29,228 nucleotides of DNA from Thermoleophilaceae bacterium (GCA_013812005.1 JACCUE010000051.1:1-29228); one strand, 5' to 3'. Counted from the stretch's first letter, positions 15,295 through 24,538 are shown. Translations and numbers: made by a program. The notes: generated by a model from the sequence alone, not told the origin.

Positions 15295-15295
15295 C
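15290..15295 (-). promoter_or_regulatory. -10 box GATACT for the lipoprotein gene, leaderless
   Basis: GATACT on the minus strand is followed by 7 nt and ATG 15282. It overlaps the plus-strand TAGTAT, so polymerase bound in one direction should exclude the other. Confidence 0.5.
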
Positions 15296-15304
15296 GCGCC
15301 GGCA

Positions 15305-15739
15305 ATGACGTTGCTCGAACTCGGCGATCCGCTCGCTCACCGCGCGCTTCAGGCGCTCCTGCGAGCGGAGACCTCGGTGCGGCGGGCCCTCGCTGCCGAT
15401 CTTGCGCGGGAGGGAGTGTCCCCGGCGGGCTTCTCAGCCCTCGTGGTGCTCACCACCGCGGGCGGCTCGGCCGAGCTGCGCGCGCTGCGCAGGCGGCTCG
15501 GGTGGTCGAAGGCCAACGCCACCGAGGTCACGCTCACCCTGGAGTCCCGAGGCTTGGTGGTGCGCCGCCGCCTGGCAACCGACCGCCGGGCAACGGCCGT
15601 CGATCTCACGCCTGCCGGCCATGAGCTGGTCGAGCGGCTGTTCCCGGGTCATGCGGACCGGGTGAGCACCGCCTTCTCGGCCCTCGATGAGGACGAGAAG
15701 CGATCCTTCGCGGACCTCTGCCGCAAGCTCGCCGCCTGA
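15305..15739 (+). CDS. MarR-family transcriptional regulator
   Basis: 144-residue winged-helix regulator, expected to act as a dimer on a palindromic operator near its own promoter. Helices at the N-terminus (LAHRALQALLRAETSVRRAL) lead into the winged helix: SPAGFSALVVLTTAGGSAELRALRRRLGWSKANATEVTLTLESRGLVVRR, shown here only in outline (about residues 38-85), with a wing RRLATDRRATAVDLTPAGHEL typical of MarR. A C-terminal helix (DEDEKRSFADLCRKLAA) completes the dimer interface. ATG 15305 fits the domain. The gene is divergent from the lipoprotein gene with shared -10 bases, so autoregulation and control of that gene are likely but inferred. The ligand is unknown. Confidence 0.85.
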   Translation: MTLLELGDPLAHRALQALLRAETSVRRALAADLAREGVSPAGFSALVVLTTAGGSAELRALRRRLGWSKANATEVTLTLESRGLVVRRRLATDRRATAVDLTPAGHELVERLFPGHADRVSTAFSALDEDEKRSFADLCRKLAA

Positions 15740-15742
15740 GCC

Positions 15743-15770
15743 GGGATTCTGCAGGGACGTGCCGAATCCC
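15743..15770. terminator. Hairpin between convergent genes, likely two-way terminator
   Basis: GGGATTC (15743-15749) pairs perfectly with GAATCCC (15764-15770). An inner GCA/TGC pair extends the stem past one mismatch, leaving a 6-nt loop. It fills the 41-bp gap between the MarR stop and the stop of the opposing gene. There is no T-run. Confidence 0.6.
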
Positions 15771-15780
15771 TCGCGCGCGG

Positions 15781-16278
15781 CTACTGGCCGGCGCCACCGG
15801 GTCGGCGGTCTTCGACGGCCGTCAGGCGGTCCGAGATGCTGTCGATCCGGTCGCCGAGGCGCGACAGCGCTCGTCCGCTGTCGGCTGTCGCATCGAGGGC
15901 GTCGACCACGTCCCTCTCGACGCCCCGCAGGCGGCGGTCGATCTTTGTGACGTCCGACTCCTCGCTGGTGCTGCGCAGCCGGCGGTCCAGCTCGCGCCGC
16001 TCTAGGTCACGCTCTCGGTTGGCACGCTCGAGCTGGGCGTTGGCCTCACGCAGACTGCGCCCCAGCGAGTTCACGCGCTCCTGATCGGCCGACTCGTCGG
16101 TCTGGATCAGCGCGTAGGCGGCGACGGCCGAGGCCGCGACGGCCAGCACGCCGAGCAGCACCAGCCAGCGGCGCACAGAGCGAAAGTCCTCGACGATCAG
16201 AGCCGGGCGTCGAGCCCGGCGAGGGGGCGGCTCCCCGGCGGGAGGCCGGTCCGTCGGCGGTGGCGGGCTCGTCGACAT
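15781..16278 (-). CDS. Single-pass membrane protein with coiled-coil domain
   Basis: 165-residue protein of unknown function. A Pro/Arg-rich cytoplasmic N-terminus (about 40 residues) precedes one membrane helix (WLVLLGVLAVAASAVAAYAL). The rest is charged, heptad-like sequence predicted to form an extracytoplasmic coiled coil (for example LREANAQLERANRERDLERR). ATG 16278 is preceded at 11 nt by TAGACT. It is divergent from ileS and convergent with the MarR gene. Such proteins are often structural or envelope-associated, but nothing here shows a specific role. Confidence 0.7.
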   Translation of the reverse strand: MSTSPPPPTDRPPAGEPPPRRARRPALIVEDFRSVRRWLVLLGVLAVAASAVAAYALIQTDESADQERVNSLGRSLREANAQLERANRERDLERRELDRRLRSTSEESDVTKIDRRLRGVERDVVDALDATADSGRALSRLGDRIDSISDRLTAVEDRRPGGAGQ

Positions 16279-16289
16279 GACCGTGCGCG

Positions 16290-16295
16290 AGTCTA
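16290..16295 (-). promoter_or_regulatory. -10 box TAGACT for the coiled-coil gene
   Basis: TAGACT on the minus strand is 11 nt before ATG 16278, which predicts a leader of only a few nucleotides. Confidence 0.5.
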
Positions 16296-16360
16296 GCGCT
16301 GACCCCGAGACGCCAGACTGCCCCGGTCGCCCGGCTTGAGGGGCCGCCGGCGCCCGCTCG

Positions 16361-16366
16361 TAGGAT
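16361..16366 (+). promoter_or_regulatory. -10 box TAGGAT for ileS, leaderless
   Basis: TAGGAT ends 7 nt before GTG 16374, and TTGAGG at 16336-16341 is a fair -35 box with a 19-nt spacer. The box overlaps the apparent ATG at 16365, which therefore cannot be the start. A leaderless ileS leaves no room for the translational T-box found upstream of ileS in many actinobacteria. Confidence 0.65.
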
Positions 16367-16373
16367 GAAGCGC

Positions 16374-19460
<3,087 letters not shown>

Positions 19461-19504
19461 GCCGGCGGGGCCACCCAGCGTCAGGCTGAGACGGATCGGA
19501 TCGG

Positions 19505-19538
19505 GGAGCTTTTGCTCCGTAGGGAGGGCAAAGGCTCC
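19505..19538 (+). terminator. ileS 3' hairpin with two alternative pairings
   Basis: Compact form: GGAGC-TTTT-GCTCC (19505-19518). Extended form: GGAGCTTTTGC (19505-19515) pairs along all 11 positions, with one G-U, to GCAAAGGCTCC (19528-19538), with a 12-nt loop. The two are mutually exclusive. It is 44 nt after the ileS stop and is probably its terminator. Confidence 0.55.
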
Positions 19539-19561
19539 ACGATTGGCGGCAAAGAGGGCTA

Positions 19562-19593
19562 CCGCACCCCGACGAGGGCCACGCGCGGTGCGG
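19562..19593 (-). terminator. Hairpin just after the tautomerase stop
   Basis: On the minus strand CCGCACC and GGTGCGG form a perfect 7-bp stem with an 18-nt loop, starting one base past the stop codon. No T-run follows. It may also end ileS transcripts read from the other side. Confidence 0.4.
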
Positions 19594-19594
19594 C

Positions 19595-19783
19595 TCAGTC
19601 AGGCGGACCCTGGATCTCGCCGCCAATCGCCCAATCGGCCTTGGGCACGTCCACGAAGCGGATCCACACCTGGTCCGCCGGCATCTTTCCCACCTCGGCC
19701 AGCACGTCTGTGACCCCTCTTGCGACCTCTGCCTTCTGGGCGTCTGAGCGGCCCTCGAACCACTCGATGGTGACGAAGGGCAC
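19595..19783 (-). CDS. 4-oxalocrotonate tautomerase family protein
   Basis: 62-residue subunit, exactly the usual size for this family of oligomeric tautomerases that use an N-terminal proline as catalytic base. GTG 19783 is chosen because it places Pro directly after the initiator (PFVTIEWFEGRS), as catalysis requires once the initiator is removed; a longer upstream start at 19810 would bury it. Further family features are KAEVARGVTDVL and the central VWIRFVDVPKADWAIGG. The natural substrate cannot be told from sequence, and no aromatic meta-cleavage genes are nearby. It follows thioredoxin (51-nt gap holding a strong hairpin). Confidence 0.9.
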   Translation of the reverse strand: MPFVTIEWFEGRSDAQKAEVARGVTDVLAEVGKMPADQVWIRFVDVPKADWAIGGEIQGPPD

Positions 19784-19793
19784 GGCAGCCCTA

Positions 19794-19836
19794 AGTGGTC
19801 TCCGCCGCAACGACGGTACTTTTGGCGGAGACCACT
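19794..19836 (-). terminator. Strong 13-bp hairpin at the trxA stop codon
   Basis: AGTGGTCTCCGCC (19836 back to 19824 on the minus strand) and GGCGGAGACCACT (19806-19794) pair perfectly, with a 17-nt loop. The 5' arm overlaps two bases of the trxA stop. The 3' arm ends 10 nt before the tautomerase GTG. There is no T-run; a U-less terminator or an RNA stability element is likely. Confidence 0.65.
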
Positions 19837-20161
19837 AAGCCACCAGCACCGGCTCGATCTCCTGGATCAGCCTGTTCTTCGGCAGCGCTCCCACGATCTG
19901 GTGCGCCACCTCGCCGTTCTTGAACAGGAGCAAGGTGGGAATCGACATCACGTTGTAGCTTGCCGCCGTCTGCGGATTGTCGTCCACGTTGATCTTCACG
20001 ACCTTGACGTCGTCGCGCTCGCCCGCCAGCTCCTCGAGGTGGGGGCCGACGACACGGCACGGACCACACCACGGCGCCCAGAAGTCCACCAGGACGGGCT
20101 CGGTGGACTCGATCACCTCGGCCTGAAAGTTGGTGTCGGAGACTTCATTGACTGCGGCCAC
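19835..20161 (-). CDS. trxA: Thioredoxin
   Basis: Disulfide reductase, 108 aa, the standard length. The active site is WCGPC within VDFWAPWCGPCRVV. The cis-Pro is in MSIPTLLLFKNGE, and the domain ends in a short helix (NRLIQEIEPVLVA). GTG 20161 is preceded by GAAGGAGAG, a strong ribosome-binding site, and matches the family N-terminus (VNEVSDTNFQAEVI). A longer ATG reading from 20314 would run into the neighbouring gene and is not supported. It has its own promoter with a palindrome over the -10 box, lies 58 nt after the mannosyltransferase, and ends in a strong hairpin. No thioredoxin reductase gene is adjacent. Confidence 0.96.
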   Translation of the reverse strand: MAAVNEVSDTNFQAEVIESTEPVLVDFWAPWCGPCRVVGPHLEELAGERDDVKVVKINVDDNPQTAASYNVMSIPTLLLFKNGEVAHQIVGALPKNRLIQEIEPVLVA

Positions 20162-20193
20162 GTGGACTCTCCTTCGTAGAGATTCGCTGGGTG

Positions 20194-20210
20194 ATACTTC
20201 AGAAAGTATA
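20194..20210 (-). promoter_or_regulatory. trxA -10 box TATACT with overlapping palindrome
   Basis: TATACT (20210-20205 on the minus strand) is near consensus and gives a leader of about 37 nt that holds the ribosome-binding site. The palindrome ATACTT-CAGA-AAGTAT (20194-20209) covers the -10 box and the expected start point, the classic place for a repressor operator. Confidence 0.55.
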
Positions 20211-20219
20211 GCGTCGGCC

Positions 20220-20948
20220 TCATCCCCTGCGTGTAGCGGTGCGAATGCGCAGCGCGGGCACCTTCCAGAAGGCTTCGAGGGCGATGCGGGCCGACATCTT
20301 GGACGCTCCCACACGGCGCTCGCGAAAGAGGATAGGCACCTCGGTCACTCGATATCCCGCCTGGATCGCGCGGTAGGTCATCTCGATCTGGAAGCCGTAG
20401 CCGTCCGTGCCGACCGAGGTCAGGTCGAGGCGCTCCAGCACCGCGCGCCGGAAGCACTTGAAGCCGCCTGTCAGGTCATTGACGTGCACGCCGAGAAGGA
20501 GCTTGGCGTAGAGCGAGCCGCCGCGGCTGATCGCGCGCCGGCCGAGACCCCAGTCGGCCACTCCGCCGCCGGGCACGTAGCGCGAGCCGAGGACCAGGTC
20601 GGCCCCCGCGGCTGCCGCCACCAGCCGCGGCAGGTCGGCGGGATCGTGTGAGAAGTCGGAGTCCATCTCCAGGACGAGATCGGCGCCGCCGCGCAGCGCG
20701 CGGTCGAAGCCGGCGAGGTAGGCGGGGCCGATGCCCTCCTTGGCGCTGCGGTGCAGCACCTCGACCTCGGCCACCTCCGTCGCGAGGCGGTCCGCGATCT
20801 CGCCGGTCCCGTCGGGGGAGCCGTCGTCCACCACGAGCACGCGGTGGTCCATGCCCGTCGCCGCGAGGTTTGGCATGGCAGCGCGCACGATGGCTTCGAT
20901 GTTCTCGGCTTCGTTGTAGGTGGGCAGCACGAGCCAGGCTCCGGACAT
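20220..20948 (-). CDS. Polyprenol-phosphate mannosyltransferase (DPM1/Ppm1-like GT2)
   Basis: Family 2 glycosyltransferase, 242 aa, predicted to transfer mannose from GDP-mannose to polyprenyl phosphate at the inner membrane, making a donor for lipoglycans or protein mannosylation. Motifs: LVLPTYNEAENI at the N-terminus, VVDDGSPDGTGEIAD (nucleotide binding), EMDSDFSHDP (the DxD-like metal site of DPM1 proteins), GSRYVPGG and the acceptor-loop region NDLTGGFKCFRRAVL. No membrane helices are present, so it is the soluble catalytic type; the acyltransferase fusion seen in some actinobacteria is absent. ATG 20948 lies 8 nt after TAGGGT (leaderless). Other polyprenyl-phosphate glycosyltransferases are possible alternatives. 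Confidence 0.9.
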   Translation of the reverse strand: MSGAWLVLPTYNEAENIEAIVRAAMPNLAATGMDHRVLVVDDGSPDGTGEIADRLATEVAEVEVLHRSAKEGIGPAYLAGFDRALRGGADLVLEMDSDFSHDPADLPRLVAAAAGADLVLGSRYVPGGGVADWGLGRRAISRGGSLYAKLLLGVHVNDLTGGFKCFRRAVLERLDLTSVGTDGYGFQIEMTYRAIQAGYRVTEVPILFRERRVGASKMSARIALEAFWKVPALRIRTATRRG

Positions 20949-20956
20949 GGGCGCGT

Positions 20957-20962
20957 ACCCTA
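20957..20962 (-). promoter_or_regulatory. -10 box TAGGGT for the mannosyltransferase, leaderless
   Basis: TAGGGT on the minus strand ends 8 nt before ATG 20948. Repeat copy 2 begins only 6 bp further upstream, so it occupies this gene's -35 region. Confidence 0.6.
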
Positions 20963-20968
20963 GGGAAA

Positions 20969-21063
20969 GGTGCGGTGCTCACCGGAGAGCCTCGGGTGCG
21001 GTGCTCGGCCGATCGGCGATCGGCCTGCGCTCCTCCCCTGACGTTCCGGCTGCGCTCCTCCCC
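20969..21063 (+). repeat. 95-bp dispersed intergenic element, copy 2
   Basis: Ungapped partner of 7162-7256 (opposite strand). It has the same four iterons, GTGCGGTGCTC twice and CTGCGCTCCTC twice, at the same internal positions. Here the central hairpin is perfect: GGCCGATC-GGC-GATCGGCC, with copy 1 carrying one mismatch. The element ends 7 nt before the polX start and fills almost all of the 122-bp divergent region. Confidence 0.85.
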
Positions 21064-21070
21064 TGCTCCT

Positions 21071-22807
21071 GTGGCCCGGACACTCAAGAACTCCGAGATC
21101 GCCGCCGCCTTCGAGGAGCTCGCGACCCTCTACGAGCTGGACGGCGCAGTTGTCTACCGGGTGGTGGCCTACCGCACCGCGGCCAAGTCGATCCGCGAGT
21201 CCGGTGTCTCGGTCGCGGACATGGCCGCAAAGGGCGCAGCGCAGGAGCTGAGCGGGATCGGGAAGACGATCGCGGAGAAGATCACGGCCCTGGTGGAGAG
21301 CGGCTCGATACCCGCTGCCGACAAGCTCAAGGCCAGGATCCCGGCAGGGCTGGTGCAGATCACGAACATCCCCGGCCTGGGTCCCAAGCGCACACGCCTG
21401 CTGCACGCGCAGCTGGGGATCGAGTCCCTCGAGGATCTGCGCCAGGCCGTCGAGGATCAGCGGCTGCGCACGGTGCCGGGCTTCGGCGCCAAGGCCGAGG
21501 AGAAGGTGCTTGCCGCCCTGGCGGGCGGCGCCGACGGCCTGCCGCGGACCCGCACGCTGCTCTCCTCCGCACTCACCCTCGGAGAGGACCTGGTCGAGGG
21601 GCTGCGAGCACACGAGGCCTCTTTGCGGGTGGAGCTGGCGGGCAGCGCGCGGCGCTGGGGCGAGACCTGCAAGGACCTCGACATCGTGGCCGCGGCCGCG
21701 GACCCCGCGGCCCTTGTCGAGGCGTTCACGCGCCTGCCGGGCATCGACGAGGTCACGACGTCCGGCGAGGCCGGGGCCAGGGCGCTCACCCACCAGGGGC
21801 TGGTGGTGGACTTGAGGATCGTTGGTGAGGAGAGCTTCGGCAACCTGCTGCAGCACTTCACGGGCTCGGCAAGCCACAACGAAGCCCTGCGCACGAAGGC
21901 GGTCAAGCGGGGGCTGCACGTGAGCGAGTACGCGGTGACCGACGATGCGACCGGCGACGTCCATCGCTGCGCCACCGAGGAGGAGGTCTATGAGCTGCTC
22001 GGCATGGCCTACGTCGAGCCCGAGCTGCGCGAGAACCGCGGGGAGCTGGAGGCGGCGCGCAAGGGCGAGCTTCCCGAGCTGCTGAGGTTGGCCGACATCC
22101 GGGGCGACCTGCACTCCCACACCACGGCCTCCGACGGCCGCAACTCGATCGAGCAGATGGCCCGGGCCGCTCAGGAGCGTGGCTACGAGTACCTGGCAAT
22201 CACCGACCACTCGGCCACGCATGGCTTTGGCAACCACGTGACCCCCGACGAGCTCATGCGTCAGATCGAGCGGATCAGGGAGGTGGACGCCGGGATGGAG
22301 GGCTTCCGCGTGCTGGCCGGGACGGAGACCAATGTGCTGCCGGACGGGTCGGTGGACTACGAGGACGACCTTCTGGGCGAGCTCGACTGGGTCGTGGCCA
22401 GCGTGCACACGTCCTTCGGGATTACGGAGGAGGAGATGACCGACCGGATGGTGGCGGCGATCGAGCATCCGCTGGTCGACGTGATCGGGCATCCCACCGG
22501 CCGCCTGATCGGCCGGCGTGAGCCCTACGCCGTGGACCTCGGGAGGGTGATCGAGGCGGCGGCGCGCACTCACACGTTCCTCGAGATCAACGCGAACCCC
22601 AACCGCCGCGATCTCGACGACGTGCACGCGCGGGTGGCCGCGCGTGCCGGGGTCAGGATCCTGATCGACTCCGATGCCCACGGGACCGAGACGCTCGGCA
22701 ACATGGGTTACGGCGTGGCCACCGCCCGCCGCGCCTGGCTGAGCGCTGCCGACGTGGCCAACACCAGGTCCTGGGACGAGCTGCGGGCGCTACGTCCCCG
22801 CGGCTAG
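21071..22807 (+). CDS. polX: Bacterial family X DNA polymerase with PHP nuclease domain
   Basis: Repair polymerase/3'-5' nuclease acting on small gaps in base-excision repair; 578 aa, close to characterised PolX. Residues 1-140 form the 8-kDa/helix-hairpin-helix region (ELSGIGKTIAEKI, ITNIPGLGPKRTRLL, VPGFGAKAEEKV). The polymerase palm has GSARRWGETCKDLDI (Gly191 on; Asp202 and Asp204) and the third Asp in VVDLRIV (Asp247), so all three metal ligands are present. The PHP domain begins GDLHSHTTASDG (His348, His350), with YLAITDHSATHG and later EINANPNRRD and DSDAHGTETL. GTG 21071 begins the homologous sequence (ARTLKNSEIAAAFEEL). No TANNNT box is visible between the repeat and the start, so the promoter may lie in or before the repeat. 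Confidence 0.95.
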   Translation: MARTLKNSEIAAAFEELATLYELDGAVVYRVVAYRTAAKSIRESGVSVADMAAKGAAQELSGIGKTIAEKITALVESGSIPAADKLKARIPAGLVQITNIPGLGPKRTRLLHAQLGIESLEDLRQAVEDQRLRTVPGFGAKAEEKVLAALAGGADGLPRTRTLLSSALTLGEDLVEGLRAHEASLRVELAGSARRWGETCKDLDIVAAAADPAALVEAFTRLPGIDEVTTSGEAGARALTHQGLVVDLRIVGEESFGNLLQHFTGSASHNEALRTKAVKRGLHVSEYAVTDDATGDVHRCATEEEVYELLGMAYVEPELRENRGELEAARKGELPELLRLADIRGDLHSHTTASDGRNSIEQMARAAQERGYEYLAITDHSATHGFGNHVTPDELMRQIERIREVDAGMEGFRVLAGTETNVLPDGSVDYEDDLLGELDWVVASVHTSFGITEEEMTDRMVAAIEHPLVDVIGHPTGRLIGRREPYAVDLGRVIEAAARTHTFLEINANPNRRDLDDVHARVAARAGVRILIDSDAHGTETLGNMGYGVATARRAWLSAADVANTRSWDELRALRPRG

Positions 22808-23337
22808 GGAGCGGTCTCGACCCCGACGGGCACCGGCTCGACCTTGCGCATGCCCGGGGTGCGCAGCAGCTTCGGGGCCCCGAACGGCGAGCTCTTGTCG
22901 AAGTAGAAGCGCACCCCGTCGCGGTCCTCGATCGCCTGAACGGCAGCCGACTGGCGCCGCCACGTGAGCGCCACCGCGATCGCGTAGCCGGCGGCGATCG
23001 CCGGCACCTGAGGGATCAGGAAGGCCACCGCACCCGAGGCCAGGGTGAACACGCCGAGTGGCCACAGGCGGTTGAAGATGATGGCCCCCGGCTCGATGTC
23101 GGGCAGCTGGTTGGTGGCCCGCGCGCCTGCCAGCAGCCGCCCGATCCCCGATGTGGGGGCGAGCCGGCGTCCCAGCCACAGCCCTGCGGCCACGGCGAGC
23201 GCCCACCAGGACACGGCTACGATCAGCGCGACGGTGTCGTCGTCGCCCGTTGCGCCGGCGAGGGCCACCGCCGCCAGCGCGGTGCTCGCTGCGCCGAAGA
23301 GCAGGACTGCGGTCCGGAGAAAGTCGGCGAACCGCAC
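22804..23337 (-). CDS. Membrane protein of unknown function
   Basis: 177-residue protein with about four membrane helices: FLRTAVLLFGAASTALAAVAL, ALIVAVSWWALAVAAGLWL, LGVFTLASGAVAFLI and IAAGYAIAVALTW. A cytoplasmic loop (GRRLAPTSGIGRLLAGARAT) splits the pairs, and the C-terminus (VRFYFDKSSPFGAPKLLRTPGMRK) is a soluble strand-rich tail that looks conserved rather than random. I do not know the family. GTG 23337 lies 5 nt after the trehalose-phosphatase stop, so the two form an operon. Its stop overlaps that of polX on the other strand through a shared CTAG. Confidence 0.75.
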   Translation of the reverse strand: MRFADFLRTAVLLFGAASTALAAVALAGATGDDDTVALIVAVSWWALAVAAGLWLGRRLAPTSGIGRLLAGARATNQLPDIEPGAIIFNRLWPLGVFTLASGAVAFLIPQVPAIAAGYAIAVALTWRRQSAAVQAIEDRDGVRFYFDKSSPFGAPKLLRTPGMRKVEPVPVGVETAP

Positions 23338-23342
23338 CGCGC

Positions 23343-24161
23343 CTAATCCGATTCGGCGAGGGCGATGAGAACGTCGGTGAAGCCGGGCACGCCCTCCACC
23401 ACCACGTCGGCCCGCCTGACGATCGCCTCGGGTCCCTCGGGCGAGCGCACCCCCACGCGGACAGCGGCGTCCAGCACGCCCTCGGCTGTGAGCTCGTCGA
23501 GGGCGTCGAAGGCGTCCAGGTCCGTCACGTCATCGCCGCCGTACAGGGCGGCTCGCACCGGCGAGCTCTCCACGAGCGTGCGTATGCCCTGGCCCTTGTC
23601 CACGTGCACGGGGGGGCGCACCTCGAGCACCTTGCGTCCCCAGTGGATGTCCAGCCCTGCCGCTTCGGCCTCCCGGGCCACGCCCCGAAGGATGTCCTCG
23701 GCAGCGGCTTCATCCGGCGAGCCGCGCCAATGGAAGGCCTTGATCGGCCCTTTGTCCTCCAGGCGGATGCGCAGCAGCTTGAAGTCGCGCTTGTTCTCGC
23801 GTCCGCTCACGAAGTCGCGTACGCGGCCCTCCCAGCCGGCGAAGGCGTCGACCAGCTCTGGATGCTTGGCGCCGGCGCGCAGAACCTCGGCACCATGGGA
23901 GCCCACGTAGGCGATCGCGCCGACGCCCACCAGCCGGCGCGCCTCGGCCACGGATCGCCCGGACACGCACGCCACCCTCGCGTAGCGGCGCCCGAGCCGC
24001 CCCAGGAGCACCGAGACCTCCTTGCGCACCTGGGAGTCCTCCGGCCGGCTGACGATCGGGGAGAGGGTGCCGTCGATGTCGCAGAAGATCGCCGCCCGCG
24101 ACGGATCCTGCGTGAGCGGACGGAGGCTTTCGGCGAGCGCGTTGGCCGAGGGAGCGGACAC
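23343..24161 (-). CDS. otsB: Trehalose-6-phosphate phosphatase
   Basis: HAD-superfamily phosphatase removing phosphate from trehalose 6-phosphate, 272 aa. Motif I FCDIDGTLSPI has the nucleophile and acid/base Asp; motif II is in VACVSGRS; the cap region contains YVGSHGAEVL and FHWRGSPDE; motif IV is GGDDVTDLDAFDAL. These are typical of OtsB. GTG 24161 is chosen because CATACT lies 7 nt upstream and the family N-terminus follows; the ATG at 24188 would overlap the divergent gene's start. No trehalose-phosphate synthase gene lies in the window, so its partner must be elsewhere. It is followed at 5 nt by a membrane protein gene. Confidence 0.92.
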   Translation of the reverse strand: MSAPSANALAESLRPLTQDPSRAAIFCDIDGTLSPIVSRPEDSQVRKEVSVLLGRLGRRYARVACVSGRSVAEARRLVGVGAIAYVGSHGAEVLRAGAKHPELVDAFAGWEGRVRDFVSGRENKRDFKLLRIRLEDKGPIKAFHWRGSPDEAAAEDILRGVAREAEAAGLDIHWGRKVLEVRPPVHVDKGQGIRTLVESSPVRAALYGGDDVTDLDAFDALDELTAEGVLDAAVRVGVRSPEGPEAIVRRADVVVEGVPGFTDVLIALAESD

Positions 24162-24167
24162 CATCCG

Positions 24168-24173
24168 TAGTAT
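24168..24173 (+). promoter_or_regulatory. -10 box TAGTAT for the TauE/SafE pair, leaderless
   Basis: TAGTAT ends 8 nt before ATG 24182. It shares five bases with the opposite-strand box CATACT that serves otsB. A weak TTGGCC lies 20 nt upstream. Confidence 0.55.
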
Positions 24174-24174
24174 G
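24169..24174 (-). promoter_or_regulatory. -10 box CATACT for otsB, leaderless
   Basis: CATACT on the minus strand is followed by 7 nt and GTG 24161. The overlap with the plus-strand TAGTAT is the same arrangement seen at 15289-15295. Confidence 0.5.
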
Positions 24175-24181
24175 CCTCGCG

Positions 24182-24538
24182 ATGTCATCGAGGCTCGCTC
24201 GGCTCGCCGCTGTCGCGACCGCGGCGGGCGCCTTCAGCGGCCTGTTCGGCGTGGGAGGCGGCACCATCATCGTGCCCCTGCTGATCCTCTGGTTCGGCTA
24301 CGGGGAGCGGGAGGCCACCGGCACCTCCCTGGCCGCCATCGGGATCATCGCGGGCCTCGCCGCCGCTGCTCACGGGCTCTACGGCAACGTCGACCCGGTG
24401 AATGCGCTGCTGATCGGCCTACCCGCGGTGGGCGGCGTGCTCGCAGGCACCGCGCTCCAGCAGCGAATCCCCGAGCGGGCGGTGGCCGGGGCCTTTGCCG
24501 TGCTGCTCGTGGCGTCGGCGCTGGTACTGGTCTTCTGA
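24182..24538 (+). CDS. Half-size TauE/SafE (TSUP) membrane protein, N-terminal half type
   Basis: 118-residue membrane protein equal to one repeat of the TauE/SafE permease family, whose full members have about 250 aa in two similar halves and export sulfite, sulfoacetate or related anions. Four helices are visible. The first holds the family motif GLFGVGGGTIIVPLL; the second is GTSLAAIGIIAGLAAAAHGL. The gene ends with TGA at 24536-24538, and the ATG of the second half uses its last A (TGATG), so translation is coupled. ATG 24182 has TAGTAT 8 nt upstream. Together the two genes total 251 aa, the size of one normal permease, so this is either a natural split into two subunits or a frameshift at the repeat boundary. 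Confidence 0.85.
   Translation: MSSRLARLAAVATAAGAFSGLFGVGGGTIIVPLLILWFGYGEREATGTSLAAIGIIAGLAAAAHGLYGNVDPVNALLIGLPAVGGVLAGTALQQRIPERAVAGAFAVLLVASALVLVF

Noticed and set aside
16365..16367. ATG as ileS start
   Set aside because: It lies within the TAGGAT -10 box; GTG 16374, 7 nt after the box, fits the leaderless pattern.
20915..21070. Short open frames through the 95-bp repeat (peptide with VLGRS..GLRSS)
   Set aside because: Both copies give a similar peptide only because the DNA is similar; spacer changes are not codon-like and no start signal is present.
20960..22681. 573-codon minus-strand frame opposite polX
   Set aside because: Shadow of polX; composition artefact, and it would also run through the repeat.
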